Shown here piece by piece: positions 22,485 to 32,235 of a DNA stretch of 64,000 bases. How positions within the stretch are numbered: position 1 is the stretch's first letter; the number at the start of each line of letters is the position of its first letter. This stretch comes from Smallanthus sonchifolius. Its lineage: Eukaryota > Streptophyta > Magnoliopsida > Asterales > Asteraceae. The translations under genes and the position numbers were made by a program. The notes under the pieces are model-generated. The model saw nothing but the letters and a program-made list of their open reading frames with translations, was not told the origin of the DNA and searched no databases. The DNA lies in assembly GCA_023525975.1 (NCBI GenBank), contig CM042018.1, positions 105,020,001 through 105,084,000 on the forward strand, given 5' to 3'.

Positions 22485-22928
22485 CTACTGCAACTTTGGC
22501 TGGTGTCCTTTTCTTTTTATGACCATCAATTTCATATTCTTTGGCCTGGGTTTTCTGGCCATCTTCGGTCCATGGGATGGGGCGGACGGGACGATAGAAG
22601 AGGCATGTTTTGGCGCTGGATTAGGTGCCGATAAGGCTATTGAAGAAGCTCGTTTGGGTGAGAGTGTTGTTGTGGTTCTTGTGGATGGTGCTGCAACAGA
22701 AGCGGGTGGTGGGGTGGTTTTTGGAGGCGGTGCGACAACGGTTGATGGAGGTGGTGTGATGACAGCGGTTGGTGGTGGTGAGGCGGCATTGTCCGTTGGT
22801 GTTGTGGTGGCGGCAGCGGAGGTTGGGGCTGGGAACCGAGCTCGATTTTTGAGAAGATCAATCAACTGAGTAATCGTTGACTCGATTCGATCCAACAATT
22901 CATGTTTGGATAGAGTTTGAGCAGCCAT
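22485..22928 (-). CDS. Pro/Thr/Ala-rich gag-like leader ORF of the deletion derivative
   Basis: A 147-codon frame starts 23 bases after the priming site with MAAQTLSKHELLDRIESTI, a short amphipathic start. Pro/Thr/Ala repeats (PPPTAVITPPPS) and a basic C-terminus (KMARKPRPKNMK) follow. It has no reverse transcriptase or protease. Position right behind the priming site suggests the N-terminus of a gag fused to deletion-junction sequence. The low-complexity composition also opens the antisense frame (22519-22869). No function is claimed. Confidence 0.45.
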   Translation of the reverse strand: MAAQTLSKHELLDRIESTITQLIDLLKNRARFPAPTSAAATTTPTDNAASPPPTAVITPPPSTVVAPPPKTTPPPASVAAPSTRTTTTLSPKRASSIALSAPNPAPKHASSIVPSAPSHGPKMARKPRPKNMKLMVIKRKGHQPKLQ

Positions 22929-22951
22929 GGGTCCGGGAGGGGATCACGACG

Positions 22952-22963
22952 GCTCTGATACCA
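22952..22963 (-). promoter_or_regulatory. tRNA-iMet primer binding site
   Basis: The minus strand reads TGGTATCAGAGC one base after the LTR end ..CCACATCA. It matches the site used by most plant LTR elements and sets the orientation of this element. Confidence 0.9.
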
Positions 22964-23767
22964 CTGATGTGGTTCCAACGGTTTAATCGTTGGCCAAAGC
23001 AAATAGGGAGAAAACCAGAGAGAGTTTAAGATAGATAATTTAGACTAATTTCATTTCATATTTCCATTAACCAAATACTAAGGGCTTTATATAGACTTAC
23101 AAACACTAAAATAAAACTACCTTAGAAACCCACTACTCTAGATGACAGGAAACAAAAATAACAAACATAAGAAACAAGAAGAAAAACGCATAGATTGCAT
23201 GGGCAACGTGGAAAGGTGGGCATGGGATAGGAATCAACCAAAAAAGGAAAAGGTGGACAACGTGGGTACGTATCAATAATGATACGTGCCTCCAAACTGC
23301 ATACTCCACCATGTCATGCATGTCCATGCTAGTGACCATGCTAAGCATACGTGGGAAACCCAACTTGCATTCTTATTGTTTCAATTTTATTTCTTTTATT
23401 TTCCTTTATTTCCGCATGCATTTGCTAGTTATTTCTAAGTAGTGAGTTAGTGTTCTTTTAGTTATTTCTAAGTAGTGGGTTAGTGATCTAGTTTAAGTTT
23501 ATTTCTCTTTTATTTGTAAGCCTATAAAAGGCTATTTGATTTGGGTATGAAATTATGAATGAATGAAATATATGATTAGTCTAATAAAAATGTTATGTAA
23601 ATAATTCATCAGAATTTGTAAGCCTATAAAAGGCTATTTGACATGTCAACTTCAGCCAAAACAAATTCTGATGAATTATTTACATAACGTTTTTATTCCG
23701 AAATAAAAAATTATTTACATGTCCATGTCAGCCTCCAAACTGCATACTCCACCATGTCAGCTCGACC

Positions 23768-23855
23768 CCAGCCAGGGGCTCTGCCCCTTGGACCCCGCCA
23801 GGGGCTGCCGCCCCTTGGACCCCGCTTCTCTCGGGGGCGCTGCCCCCGAACCCCC
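23768..23855. repeat. CCAGGGGCT / GCCCCTTGG palindromic block
   Basis: GCCAGGGGCTCTGCCCCTTGG and a second version with TGCCGCCCC lie side by side, followed by GGGGGCGCTGCCCCC. The block is locally very GC-rich and strongly self-complementary, in otherwise AT-rich DNA. Confidence 0.75.
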
Positions 23856-23969
23856 GTTAGTTCCGTTAATATCCAAATAAGCGTCCTCATCATGAGTGCA
23901 CCAGCAATTCATTGTGAATAAATCATGAGTATTCACTCATGATAAACCATATCAATTCGTTCAAGAATT

Positions 23970-24320
23970 GTTTCGAATCAATTCGTGGTTGGCAACCCTC
24001 AGGACCACAATTCGTGGTTAGCAACCCTTAGGAACCACAATTCGTGGTTAGCAAGCAATGTTTTCAACCATGGTAACCACAATTCGTGGTTGAGAATTCA
24101 TGATTATATCAATTAATGGTTGGGAATTGAAGATTGTTATCAATTCGTGGTTGGGAATGCAAGTTTATATCAATTCATGGTTGGGAATGCAAGTTTATAT
24201 CAATTCGTGGTTGGGAATTCAAGAGTGTTATCAATTCGTGGTTAGGAACATATATGTGTACAAATTCGTGGTTCCCAACCACGAAAACCCACCAAAATCG
24301 ACAATTTGTGGTTAGCAACC
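23970..24320 (+). repeat. Array of CAATTCGTGGTT words
   Basis: About ten copies of (ATCA or ACCA)CAATTCGTGGTTNGNAA occur. Four of them near 24112-24245 are spaced 28-31 bp apart (TATCAATTCGTGGTTGGGAA). Several copies have AACCAC upstream, so local hairpins form between GGTTCC/GTGGTT and AACCAC. The frames across it (24100-24376) are repeat translations. Confidence 0.8.
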
Positions 24321-24725
24321 ACGGAAACACCATTTGTGAAAGTGAAAACAAAATAACACCGGTTATGAAATCATAATCTGAAACAACACCGTTTCAGAAA
24401 AAAATTCAGTGACCATGCTAAGCATACGTGGGAAACCCAACTTGCATTCTTATTGTTTCAATTTTATTTCTTTTATTTTCCTTTATTTCCGCATGCATTT
24501 GCTAGTTATTTCTAAGTAGTGGGTTAGTGTTCTTTTAGTTATTTTTAAATAGTGGGTTAGTGATCTAGTTTAAGTTTATTTCTCTTTTATTTGTAAGCCT
24601 ATAAAAGGCTATTTGATTTGGGTATGAAATTATGAAAGAATGAAATTATGAATTAGTCTCAATTATCCTTCTAAATTTCTATCTGGCTTGGCCAACGATT
24701 AAACCGTTGGAACCACATTATACAA

Positions 24726-25323
24726 TACCAACTACCATACAACTATAAAGTCTAATCCTTTCCAAGCTTTGTATGGGTTCCCTCCACCTGTTCATGTGCC
24801 TTTTGTTCATAGGGATACTAATGTTGAAGCTTTGGATGAGGAAATGTGTTCAAAAGAAGAAGTTATCTCTATTTTAAGGAATACCTTACATATGGCTCAG
24901 AACTAACAGGGTTTTTAATGAAGGTTCTTGGGTTTATCTTAAGCTCAGACCTTACATTTATTCTTCCTTAAGAATGGTGGGGTATACCAAATTCTCTCCT
25001 AAGTATTATGGGTCCTATTTGGTGTTACAACGGGTTGGAGAATCTGCTTATAAGTTGGATTTACCTCCGGATTCTCAACTCCATCCTGTCTATCATGTGT
25101 CATTGTTGAAGCGGGCTCATGGCTACCGGCTAATGTTACTCCTATTCCACTAACTCCCCGTTTCACTCTACAACCAGCCAAGATTCTGAATCATAGATTG
25201 ATTAAAATGAGCACGAAAGTGGTGGCTCAAATCTTGGTACAATGGATGGGTCAAACTATGATGGATGCTACTTGGAAAAATCAACGTGACCTTTTATTTC
25301 GTTTTCCTGGTTTTCAATTGTAA
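24726..25323 (+). pseudogene. Gypsy integrase C-terminus and chromodomain-like end
   Basis: The frame resumes TNYHTTIKSNPFQALYGFPPP, with FAKLKPY-type pieces and a GPY region (KYYGSYLVLQRVGESAYKL). The final part reads VVAQILVQWMGQTMMDATW, RDLLFRFPGFQL and TAA at 25321. The W..M...ATWE-like block resembles the chromodomain of plant chromoviruses. One stop (after LHMAQN) and a shift near 25110 break it. A purine tract and the truncated LTR copy follow. Confidence 0.75.
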
Positions 25324-25441
25324 AGTTTTTTGTTTTTTTGATTGTAGTTCATCCTTGTGGTCAAAGATTTTTCAAGAAGGGAAGTTATTGATATGTGTTT
25401 AGTAGTTTAAGGGTCAATTTGTAAATATTAGAAGTTGAAGG

Positions 25442-26614
25442 TATTGATATGCGTTTTCCCGCCCCCCCCCCCCCTCCCCCCCGATTTTTCGCTCGAAAGT
25501 GTTAATATATATGTATTCGGCCGATTTTTCACTCAGTAGTGTTAATTTATACGTATTCGGCCGAAAATTTTATAGTTCCGGCCCCCCTGATAGGAAAAAA
25601 AATCTCCGCCACCCCTGCGTTTTTCTTCAAGCTCCGCCACTGGTGGATTTATTCGTAAAGATCAACAATATAATATAAAAAAGGGAGCATAAAAAGTCGT
25701 TCAGTTAACTAAATAGTTGATTTTTTTTCCGATCTAACCTGATGGCCTGTTTCTCTTATCTCTTTAGTCTTTCCAAGGGCGTGTGACATGTCTAAGGTTT
25801 TGGGCTGATCGTAACTGAGCTTATTAATCTGTTTATCACAGGAATCCTTTTGTATTTGCAAATGTATTCAAGGCTCATTGTAAACAATAGTATTTTGTAG
25901 CAAACTTGATAAAAACATGCATTGACTACTTGTCTTTAATATACGATTGACATTTAAAGATTAGTAAAACATAATATTCTATTGGAACAAGTGGGGATTC
26001 TAGACAAACTTTTGTAGTATAGTCATTTGCGGTTAGAAAAAAAGAAGTATGGACCGTATAGGAACTGTTCGGTAAGCATCTAGAGTGTAACCGTCTTCGA
26101 ATTGAAGAGAGGAGAATTGAGAAGTGACTCAGGTTCAATTCTCAATATTGTCACGGAAAACCCTATTTATCAGAAAATTTCTTGTGCTAGATTAATTTTA
26201 TTGGATCATCATTCGAGTGGACGGAATAATTAGTTTGATTTATCTCTCACGTGATAAAGGCCATGCCTGTTTGACTTGGGTCCGTTGGTGTTGAGGCAAT
26301 TCAAGCTTTTGAGAGAGATTGTTCGATGAAACACAAAAAACAAATATGAAAGTCATCATAAAACAAAGGATTGTTGCATTAAAAGAAGGTAACATGGTTA
26401 GTTATAATGTTTGTTTGAGTAACCATATTTACTTTCACCAAAAAAATCGAAAGTTTTGATAAATGATATCGTACTACATGTTAGCACTTCAAAATAGATA
26501 TTATACATTACTTTTTAAAAAGATAAATAAGATTACTTCATATTTGAAAAATATATTCTTTTCTTTTCAGAATTTCTTTAAATACCAAGCAAAAGTTAAA
26601 AAGTGTTTTCTTAA
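25442..26614. other. Non-coding DNA with C homopolymer and 40-bp repeat
   Basis: Two nearly uninterrupted C-runs (about 25461-25482) are followed by two copies of a 40-bp unit (CGATTTTTC ... GTATTCGGC at 25482 and 25522) and a GGCCCCCCTGATAGG / CTCCGCCACTGG text that I associate with transposon borders in plants. From about 25650 on, only AT-rich DNA without a believable gene is seen. The minus frame 25926-26138 has no recognisable features. Confidence 0.45.
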
Positions 26615-26862
26615 CTAGTAATTTGCCCGGCGCGTTGAGGCCGCAAGCGCCGCGACACGTGAAATAACAGACGGCTTCGAACTTTAAAAAAAAAAAGCTA
26701 AATCGTTAAATAAATCAAAGTCTACAGAAAAACTAAAAAACGGACACCAAACGGCTACTAAATATATTATAAAAGAAAAGAAAGCAAATAGTATAAGGAT
26801 TTGAAAAGAAAGCAAATAGTATAAGGATTTGAATATTTTAGTTATGATACCTTGCTACTAAA
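26615..26862 (-). mobile_element. Helitron-type 3' terminus on the minus strand
   Basis: The minus strand ends ...GGGCAAATTACTAG followed by T. The preceding hairpin has CGGCGC/GCGCCG arms plus TTG/CAA, about ten bases before CTAG, as Helitron 3' ends have. Its body would extend to the right across the other Helitron. A possible 5' end (A then TCTATTATTC, minus strand, about 32389) exists but is weak. Two copies of AAAGCAAATAGTATAAGG lie in this piece, and another lies right of the inner Helitron. Confidence 0.5.
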
Positions 26863-27209
26863 TCTATACTACTATATAATAGAAATTAAAATAATAGTAA
26901 ATTATTTTAAAAATTAAGACACCTTATACATTTTTTATTGCATAACGTACACATTGACAAAGCCTCAAATGTGTATAATTACCTTCTAACCCCTATTTAT
27001 AATTAAACAATATTAATTACCATTTAACCATTCCATTAAAGCTTAAATAAAAGGTATTGAGTGGGTACATATGTCTTTTTAGCACCTCTTTTATTCTCCT
27101 TTACTAATCCTCTAATAAATTTAAATAACTTTGAAAAAGATAAATGTAAAACGCCTCTTTTTAAACACCTGATTCTCACTGGACTTGCAATGATGAGAAC
27201 GCCCCTGTT

Positions 27210-27305
27210 CCTTAACCGACGAGGCCATAAAACCCATTTCCAATTGAATCGCCCATGCTCTTTAACCGACGAGGCCATAAAACCCATGTCCAATTGAATC
27301 CCCCA
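27210..27305 (+). repeat. 50-bp direct repeat inside the Helitron
   Basis: TTTAACCGACGAGGCCATAA and AACCCATNTCCAATTGAATC occur twice, 50 bp apart (27212 and 27262). The short frames around 27061-27491 read through it and show no domain I can name. Confidence 0.85.
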
Positions 27306-28339
27306 CTCACTCTTTATGCACTTGATGATTCTCCCTGGACTTGCAACGACGGGAACGAAGAAGTGGCGGCTCTGGTGTCGGTTGTTTCACGGCGGCGACG
27401 GTGGTCTGTTATGTTTCAGATGGTGGGTAGAGGTCTGGTGTCGGTTTCTTCACAGCGTAAGCCATCATCCTCATCTATAACTCTGTTTTAAGTTGCTATC
27501 GAACTTGATAATCGATTACTTGCTTTGTCTGGTTGTATTCGGTGGTGGCTAGCATCAGGACTCGATTTCAAAGGTAAAGCCAAGGTAAGATTTTTAATTT
27601 TCCTTTCGAGGACTTTGTAACATTTGTCTTTTGCCTAAATTCCCTAATCTAGATAGATTAAGAGGCGTATTTACTCTTGAAAACTTCATATGAACAACTT
27701 AAAGCTACGATTTATGTATGGGTTTTTCTAGGTTTCTGAATTTTAGGGATTTTAGGTTTTAGGTGATACAGTCCCACAAAAACTGCACATAAAAACATTA
27801 GAAAGGTAGTATGTTGAACATATTTACTCATCACTTTTGCTATATTTGCAGGTTTAGTTTGTTTTGGCTATAAACTAGCAAGATTTGAAAATGGTAACTG
27901 TATGGTAATTGAAGTTGTGGCCTATATTTACTTAGTGATGTGATTAGAGTTTTAGTTGTTATCAATTCGTTTGTGTAAATCAGTTTATTTACAATATAAT
28001 AGAGGTACACAAATTTTGTTAATATTTTCCTAATATTAACTAACATATGATATTAGATCATTATACATTTAGTGAAGGAGGCAGGCGGTTACAACTCTAA
28101 TGCGGTTGCAATCCATTGTAATATTCACTCACAAGCATGTGCTTAAAGAGTCCAGGCAGCAGACTGTAATTTTCATAGTAACTATTAACAAATTAGAGGA
28201 AAGGATATAAAGGTTTATTGGTTTCAGTTTGAACAGTTAGTTTAAAGGATCATATGGTAATTTGAATTTATTTATGGTATTGTAGGGTGTTTACGCGTTT
28301 TTCTATTTAGTTATATTGATATATTTTCTTTTCATGAAG

Positions 28340-29128
28340 AATCAAACAAGTATGTGAAACTGAGCTGGGATACATTTATCAGTGCTGTAGACCACAACAT
28401 GTTATGAAGCTTAGCAAACAGTATTTTGAAAACGTGGCTATGAAGATAAACGTGAAGGTATGTAACAAGTTAACAACATTCTTTTTCTGTTTGTGCATGA
28501 CATATTATTTTTTGTTGATTTATGTTAGGTTGGAGGGAGGAGTAGTGTCTTGTCTGCATGAGGCTTCTGTATGTAACTGACTGTCCAACAATCATCTTTG
28601 GAGCTTATGTCACACATCCTTCAAAAGGAGAGGATTCCACCCCTTCCATTGCTGCTGTATGTTTGCTATATCTACATGTTTTTGCTCTTCTTTTAACCTT
28701 GCCAATTTTGACCCATTTGGCTAAAAACAAGTTGATTATATATCTGTTTGGACGGGTCATCCCAAAATGTTGAGGGGTCGGTATGATACAATAATTGTAA
28801 GTGTTGATGGGTTGGCCCAAAATGACTGACATGTTTGGACCTGTACTAAAGATGACCCGTTGGGCTAAAAATGGGTGATTATATCATCTTCTACTAGCCA
28901 AACAGGTAAAATGCATTTATTAAATGTGATGATGGGTCGTTCCCGACAGATGGCCTGTATTAAAGCTTACATATTTTGACCCGTGACTCGCCCGACCTGT
29001 TTTGACATTTTAATGTTTTTATAATTTATTTTTTTTGTATTTTCTTACAGGCGGTTGCTTCAATGGATTGGCTACAAGTCTCTAAGTACAAAGCATTGGT
29101 CTCTGCTCAGTCATACAGGAACGAGATC
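28340..29128 (+). pseudogene. Argonaute PIWI-domain gene fragment (three exons with introns), captured
   Basis: Exon A (28340-28457) reads IKQVCETELGYIYQCC and KLSKQYFENVAMKINVK, then GTATGT. After a 71-bp intron, exon B (28529-28656) starts VGGRSSVLSA, shifts frame near 28555, and continues TDCPTIIFGAYVTHPSKGED and STPSIAA, then GTATGT. Exon C (from 29051, after CAG) reads AVASMDWLQVSKYKALVSAQ. These are the start of the plant Argonaute PIWI nuclease domain. In active family members the motif is GADVTHP, whose Asp is the first residue of the slicer triad; here it is Tyr (TAT for GAT). MDW and the QCC.P.....L.KQY context lean toward the AGO5/MEL1-type clade, from memory. Exons upstream and downstream are absent. 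Confidence 0.85.
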
Positions 29129-30412
29129 AATGGACCCGAATACCATGTTTCACAGGTATAGTTACAGAAGAATCTAAAGAGTTTGCAACATTTTTAGTTT
29201 AATTTGTGTTTGATTTCATCTTACCAATGGTGATTTTGAGATGCAGACTATGCGGTAGTAATCAAGTATTGCAACCTTTTTGTTTTATTTCATGTTAACC
29301 ATGGTGATTATGATGATAAACTTCATATTAGAGATGCAGTAGTAATCAAGTATTGCAATCTTTTTATTTAATTTTTGTTTGATTTCATCTTAACCATTGT
29401 GATTGTGATTATAAACCTCAAATTACTTATGCAGTAGTAATCAAGTATTGCAATTTTTTTGACTAATTTGTGTTTGATTTCATCTTAATCATGATGATTC
29501 TGATTATAAACCTCAGATTACAGATGCAGTAGTAGTGGCAAGATACCTGAAAGCAACACTTGTGATTCCAGATATTAGGGGAAGTCGGCCTGGTGATTGG
29601 AGCTTAGTAGCATCAAAACCGTTTAGTTTCGTATCGCGTTTTAAAATGGTTCTGCTTTTTTGGAAGAATTAAATTAGATAACCTAATCTCAAACTAATTA
29701 GCCAAAATTGACTGTCACACTCTAAAATAGTCTAATAATCAGTTTGTTGATGTTTAAAAGTCAAATTATGTGTCTTCCAGGAACTTTGGAGATATTTATG
29801 ACATTTAGAAGTGTGTAAGTAGTCTAGATGGAGTAGTAAAAGTAGTAAAAACCCAGCCTACTGAATTATCAACAAAAGATCTTGTTGTTTTGAGAATTCC
29901 AAATCGCGTAATCGAAGATTACATTGCAAATAACATTGAACCCGTATTTAAAACCAAAGGAAATGTAAGGCTGGCAACTTACTTCCCTTCAGTGAACACG
30001 AAAAAGACCCGGGTACCTGAAAACGAAGAGAGAAATTCAGTGGGATGTTTAGCCATGTTTGGAACACTTGAGCTACAACAAGAGGTTCGCGAAGTGGTTA
30101 ACTCAATCGTTGACCGCCTCAAAACCTTGAGCCACAACTCAGACAGTTACTTTTTTGCAATCGACTTGAGGCTCGATATGTTGGAGCAAAAGGGTTGCCA
30201 AGGTTCAAAAAAATGTTATGGCCTTGCAGGGTTCTTGAAGAAGTTAGGGTTTGATAAAAACAGTGTTGTTTATTTGACACAATCTAGGTGGGATAGCAAC
30301 CTTGATTCATTGAAAGGTTTCTTCCCAGAAGAGATTGCGGGGTTCTTGAAGGGTTTGATAAAAACAGTGATGTTTATTTGACACAATCTAGGTGGGATAG
30401 CAGCCTTGAAAG
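29129..30412 (+). pseudogene. Plant O-fucosyltransferase family gene fragment, fused to the Argonaute exon
   Basis: Within exon C the frame passes from Argonaute (SYRNEI, to 29128) straight into NGPEYHVSQ, ending at a CAG/GTATAG donor (29155). Exon D (29517-29600) reads ITDAVVVARYLKATLVIPD and IRGSRPGDW. Exon E (from 29781) reads NFGDIYD, then a TAG at 29806, then SSLDGVVKVVKTQPTELS, IEPVFKTKGNVRLATYFPSV and LTQSRWDSNLDSLKGFFPEE. These match the first half of plant GDP-fucose O-fucosyltransferase-like proteins (Golgi glycosyltransferases). A 73-91 bp segment of exon E is repeated at 30342-30412, breaking the end. Introns are retained, so capture was from genomic DNA. Confidence 0.8.
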
Positions 30413-30850
30413 GTTGACTATATATCTGTTTGGATGGGTCATCCCAAAATGGTGAGGGGTCGGTATGATACAGTAATTGTAAGTGTTGATGGGTTGGCCC
30501 AAAATGACTGACATGTTTGGACCTGTACTAAAGATGACATGTTTTGACCCGTTGGGCTAAAAATGGGTGATTATATCATCTTCTACTAGCCAAACAGGTA
30601 AAATACATTAATTAAATGTGATGATGGGTTGTTCCCGACATATGGCCTGTATTAAAGCTTACATATTTTGACCCGTTACTCGCCCGACCTATTTTGACAT
30701 TTTTATGTTTTTATAATTTTTTTTTTGTATTTTCTAACAAGCCGTTGCTTCAATGGATTGGCTACAAGTCTCATGTACAAAGCATTGGTCTCTGCTCAGT
30801 CACACAGGCACGAGATCATTCAGGACCTGTACACAACCTTTATGTAGGCT
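30413..30850 (+). pseudogene. Second copy of the Argonaute intron and exon C
   Basis: From GTTGACTATATATCTG (30413) the sequence repeats 28731-29128: the last part of the Argonaute intron and exon C. The acceptor is CAA instead of CAG at 30738-30740. One base is missing in the exon (CTCATGTAC versus CTCTAAGTAC). Where the first copy switches to fucosyltransferase, this copy continues as Argonaute, HEIIQDLYTT. It therefore represents the uninterrupted order of the donor gene. Confidence 0.85.
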
Positions 30851-32235
30851 TAAATCAATTACTAAGGTAAATAATTTATTTACTTAATTTTCAACTTAAT
30901 TTTCCATTTATTAACCCTCCTTGAACAAGATAACATATTAGTTAGCTAAATTGTACCGATGACACGTGTTTATCTTTGTGCATTGTGCACCATGCCATGC
31001 AGTTGTTTGTACACCTTTGTTTATTGCATTTGAACTACTTCTTTATATCTTAATGGAGAATCTCTATGGTATTGTAACATGTTATATTATTTTATTCCAT
31101 CTTATTTTATATATGCTGTGCTCACTCGAGGTTCTAATGTTATAAAAATTTATTTCTTTTTTGCAGTTTCTAAGACTCCGCCTGTAAGCTTGCAGATTGC
31201 CATTCTTCCTCTGTTGTTTGATTGCTTTCCATTCCTTTGGATACCTTCTTGAATTGGCTGAAGCAAATGCTGCACTAAGCATCAAATTAGTAAGTACAAT
31301 TATGTTACAATTATCTTTCTAAGACATCAATAGCAATGGACATAATTGGGCCTGCGCATGTTATATATTATCTGTAACGGGTCAAAAAGTAAAAAAAAAA
31401 CTTAATAAGAGACGGGTCAAACGGGTTAAAAGTGGTAGCATATCTAAGAAGACCTCTCACTTTTCTTTTTCAAAAGTAGATTATTGTTCAAAGATATAAC
31501 TTTTGTAACTAATATATAACATACTTATATATTTATAAAAAAAATCAGCTTTTTATTGAATGGGTCAAAAGAACAGTTTTATAAATGAGTTAATTGATCA
31601 TTTTTTATTCAACAGTTTGAATGGGACAAATTTATTAAACGGGTCGAACAGGTTGGCTGAGGGTCTAACGGTTTGAAACTTGATTGTTGTCGTATCAGAT
31701 GATTCAAAATAAATGCATTGATATCCAAACCTGTATTCCATATCAGAACTACATTCAGAAATGATTCCACTGACAACCCCCTGCCACAAGGTCAACATAT
31801 AAACAAGCTAAACACCTTAATTGGCCCTGGAGAGAATACGACCGCTCTTGCATGCTTCGCAGGAAGAAAGCATCTCTGAATTGGCTAATCGATGATTTGA
31901 AAAGCTCAAGCTTCTTATGGGTAAAAAATAAGGCTGGGTTCAATAACCTTGACTGGGTTAAATGGTGTGAGTTCAGGTTCTAACCTCCCTTGGCTGTAAT
32001 TGTTTGTTCTTGTATTCTTGGTTTCTGTTTGCACTTTGCTTGTTTCTGCAAGCTTTTGGTTAATACAATTATGCCTTTCAAATTTTTTTTATTTCAAATC
32101 GTTCCCAAGATCTTCGTTTCCCAAAATTAACGATTCAATATCCACGATTCAATCCCTAGGCCATTGAGTGGGTATAGGTTTTTGGCAGCCGTTCTTTGCA
32201 ATCGGTGGAAACTTCAAAACCCGTAAATTGTGCGT
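30851..32235 (+). other. Helitron 3' part; possible LINE C-terminal fragment
   Basis: No Argonaute sequence is recognised after about 30850. At about 31820-31990 an open stretch reads NWPWREYDRSCMLRRKKASL, KSSSFLWVKNKAGF and LDWVKWCEF. TTTTGGTTAATACAATTATGCC follows at 32056, which resembles the end of a plant LINE. This is a weak call. GGGTCAAACGGGTT-type words near 31415 and 31630 resemble intron repeats. The rest is unassigned. Confidence 0.35.

Larger units (their letters stand above)
21847..23275 (-). mobile_element. Non-autonomous Ty3/gypsy deletion derivative with 311-bp LTRs
   Basis: The LTRs at 21847-22157 and 22965-23275 are both 311 bp and differ at about 11 positions by eye. In element orientation they start TGATACGTACCC and end CCACATCA, and carry a TATATAAAG box. 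The priming site is at 22952-22963. The internal region is only 807 bp. It starts like a gag (ORF 22928-22485), and next to the 3' LTR it holds a piece reading LEDKDVFKGAG, like a chromovirus polyprotein C-terminus. I infer a large internal deletion removing most of gag-pol. Confidence 0.8.
21847..24720. mobile_element. Composite insert: two related LTR elements joined head to head
   Basis: The whole 2,874-bp block is flanked by TACAA (21842-21846 and 24721-24725), and its removal restores integrase. Its left edge starts TGATGTGGTTCC and its right edge ends GGAACCACATTA, so both outer edges are LTR 3' (U5) ends in opposite orientation. At 23275/23280 two LTR 5' ends (TGATACG) face away from a 4-bp spacer ATAA. 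The left half is a complete LTR-internal-LTR element on the minus strand. The right half is a plus-strand relative with different LTRs. Confidence 0.85.
23280..24720 (+). mobile_element. Plus-strand partner LTR element, rearranged
   Basis: It starts TGATACGTGCCTCC and ends GGAACCACATTA. A segment (GTGACCATGCTAAGCATACG ... GGGTATGAAATTATGA) occurs at about 23332-23555 and again at about 24411-24635, consistent with 5' and 3' LTR copies around a short middle. The middle contains an inverted repeat (AAATAATTCATCAGAATTTG and its complement, about 23598-23690), a GGGGC-rich palindromic block (23768-23850) and the CAATTCGTGGTT array. The LTRs share the TATAAAAGGC region and the last 30 bp with the left partner but are otherwise diverged. 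No priming site was found. Confidence 0.6.
16538..25441 (+). mobile_element. Decayed Ty3/gypsy chromovirus-like element with two nested inserts
   Basis: Gag, protease, reverse transcriptase, RNase H, integrase and a chromodomain-like end occur in gypsy order on the plus strand. A 53-bp block beginning TGATATGTGTTTAGTAG occurs at 16538-16590 and again at 25389-25441 with two mismatches. The second copy follows the purine run AAGAAGGGAAGTTAT, so both are LTR starts; the right one is truncated. A solo LTR (19738-21272) and a composite insert (21847-24720) split the integrase. Confidence 0.8.

Noticed and set aside
22519..22869. Gly/Val/Ala-rich plus-strand frame
   Set aside because: It is antisense to the Pro-rich gag-like frame, open because of GGT/GGC repeats.
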